A stretch of 31,808 nucleotides of DNA, from positions 64,001 to 95,808 of IMG/VR virus record IMGVR_UViG_3300017963_000220; one strand, written 5' to 3'. The translations under genes were made by a program, and so were the position numbers. Below, piece after piece: positions 31,687-31,808 of this stretch. The DNA is from a virus. Under the pieces are notes generated by a model. That model saw only the letters and a program-made list of their open reading frames with translations, was not told the origin of the DNA and made no database searches. The stretch's first letter is position 1. Every line of letters starts with the position of its first letter.

Positions 31687-31808
31687 GGCCCTGGAGCCCG
31701 GCCCTGGAGCCCGGCCCTGGAGCCCGGCCCTGGAGCCCGGCCCTGGAGCCCGGCCCTGGAGCCCGGCCCTGGAGCCCGGCCCTGGAGCCCGGCCCTGGAG
31801 CCCGGCCC
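31687..31808. repeat. 13-bp GC-rich tandem repeat running off the right edge
   Basis: Nine perfect units of GGCCCTGGAGCCC plus five bases of a tenth fill the last 122 bp, with no sequence variation. The array is truncated by the window edge, so its true length is unknown. It is far more GC-rich than the adjacent A/T-rich control region. The minus strand carries GGG runs separated by 5 and 2 nt, compatible with a G-quadruplex. The unit length is not a multiple of three. Confidence 0.9.

Noticed and set aside
31687-31808. CRISPR array
   Set aside because: The 13-bp units are directly contiguous with no spacers, so it is a simple tandem repeat.
1-31808. tRNA genes, insertion sequences, integrase or attachment sites
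   Set aside because: No cloverleaf, transposase, integrase or flanking target duplication was recognised on either strand.

Overview
This window is the late structural region of a large contractile-tailed dsDNA phage (Caudoviricetes, myovirus morphology). All supported genes read rightward and are packed with short gaps or with TAATG/ATGA-type overlaps. Most have strong Shine-Dalgarno sequences, and several start with GTG, so the host is bacterial, but nothing in the sequence identifies it. Portal, terminase, lysin and replication genes are not recognisable here, so the window is one piece of a bigger genome. The left gene is open at the edge, and the right edge lies inside a tandem repeat.

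Layout. (1) Head, 3-6522: an unrecognised basic protein open to the left edge, an XkdF-type prohead protease, an acidic coiled-coil scaffold, an 88-aa Arg/Ala-rich protein, the HK97-fold major capsid protein, a probable decoration protein and a Lys-rich-tailed small protein. (2) Neck, 6522-9719: an adaptor-like protein, a hidden 57-aa ORF, a Cys-cluster protein, an HK97-gp10-like protein and a probable tail-terminator-region protein. (3) Tail shaft, 9723-15495: sheath, tube, a hairpin terminator, tail assembly chaperones probably joined by a +1 or -2 programmed frameshift, and an 849-aa tape measure. (4) Baseplate, 15495-23321: hub, spike with an HxH tip, a LysM protein with a possible gp25-like tail, baseplate J and a wedge protein. 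(5) Adsorption module, 23329-30315: six fibre-like genes interrupted by one coiled-coil protein. (6) Two overlapping small coiled-coil genes, the second a single-pass membrane protein (30327-31245). (7) A 563-bp noncoding tail, 31246-31808, with a UNCG-loop hairpin, a repeated 19-bp hairpin element, three copies of a 13-bp operator-like palindrome and at least nine units of a 13-bp GC-rich repeat.

The gene order (protease, scaffold, capsid, neck, sheath, tube, chaperones, tape measure, hub, spike, LysM, J) follows the PBSX/Mu-like myovirus plan rather than the T4 plan. Together the genes build an expanded and matured head, a neck, a contractile tail about 0.13 micrometre long if the usual tape-measure rule of roughly 0.15 nm per residue holds, and an elaborate fibre set.

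Points most worth following up: a 26-residue peptide shared by the protease C-terminal region and the capsid N-terminus; the non-minus-one chaperone frameshift; and the repeat-rich control region at the right end. Function calls come from reading the protein sequences without a database search.
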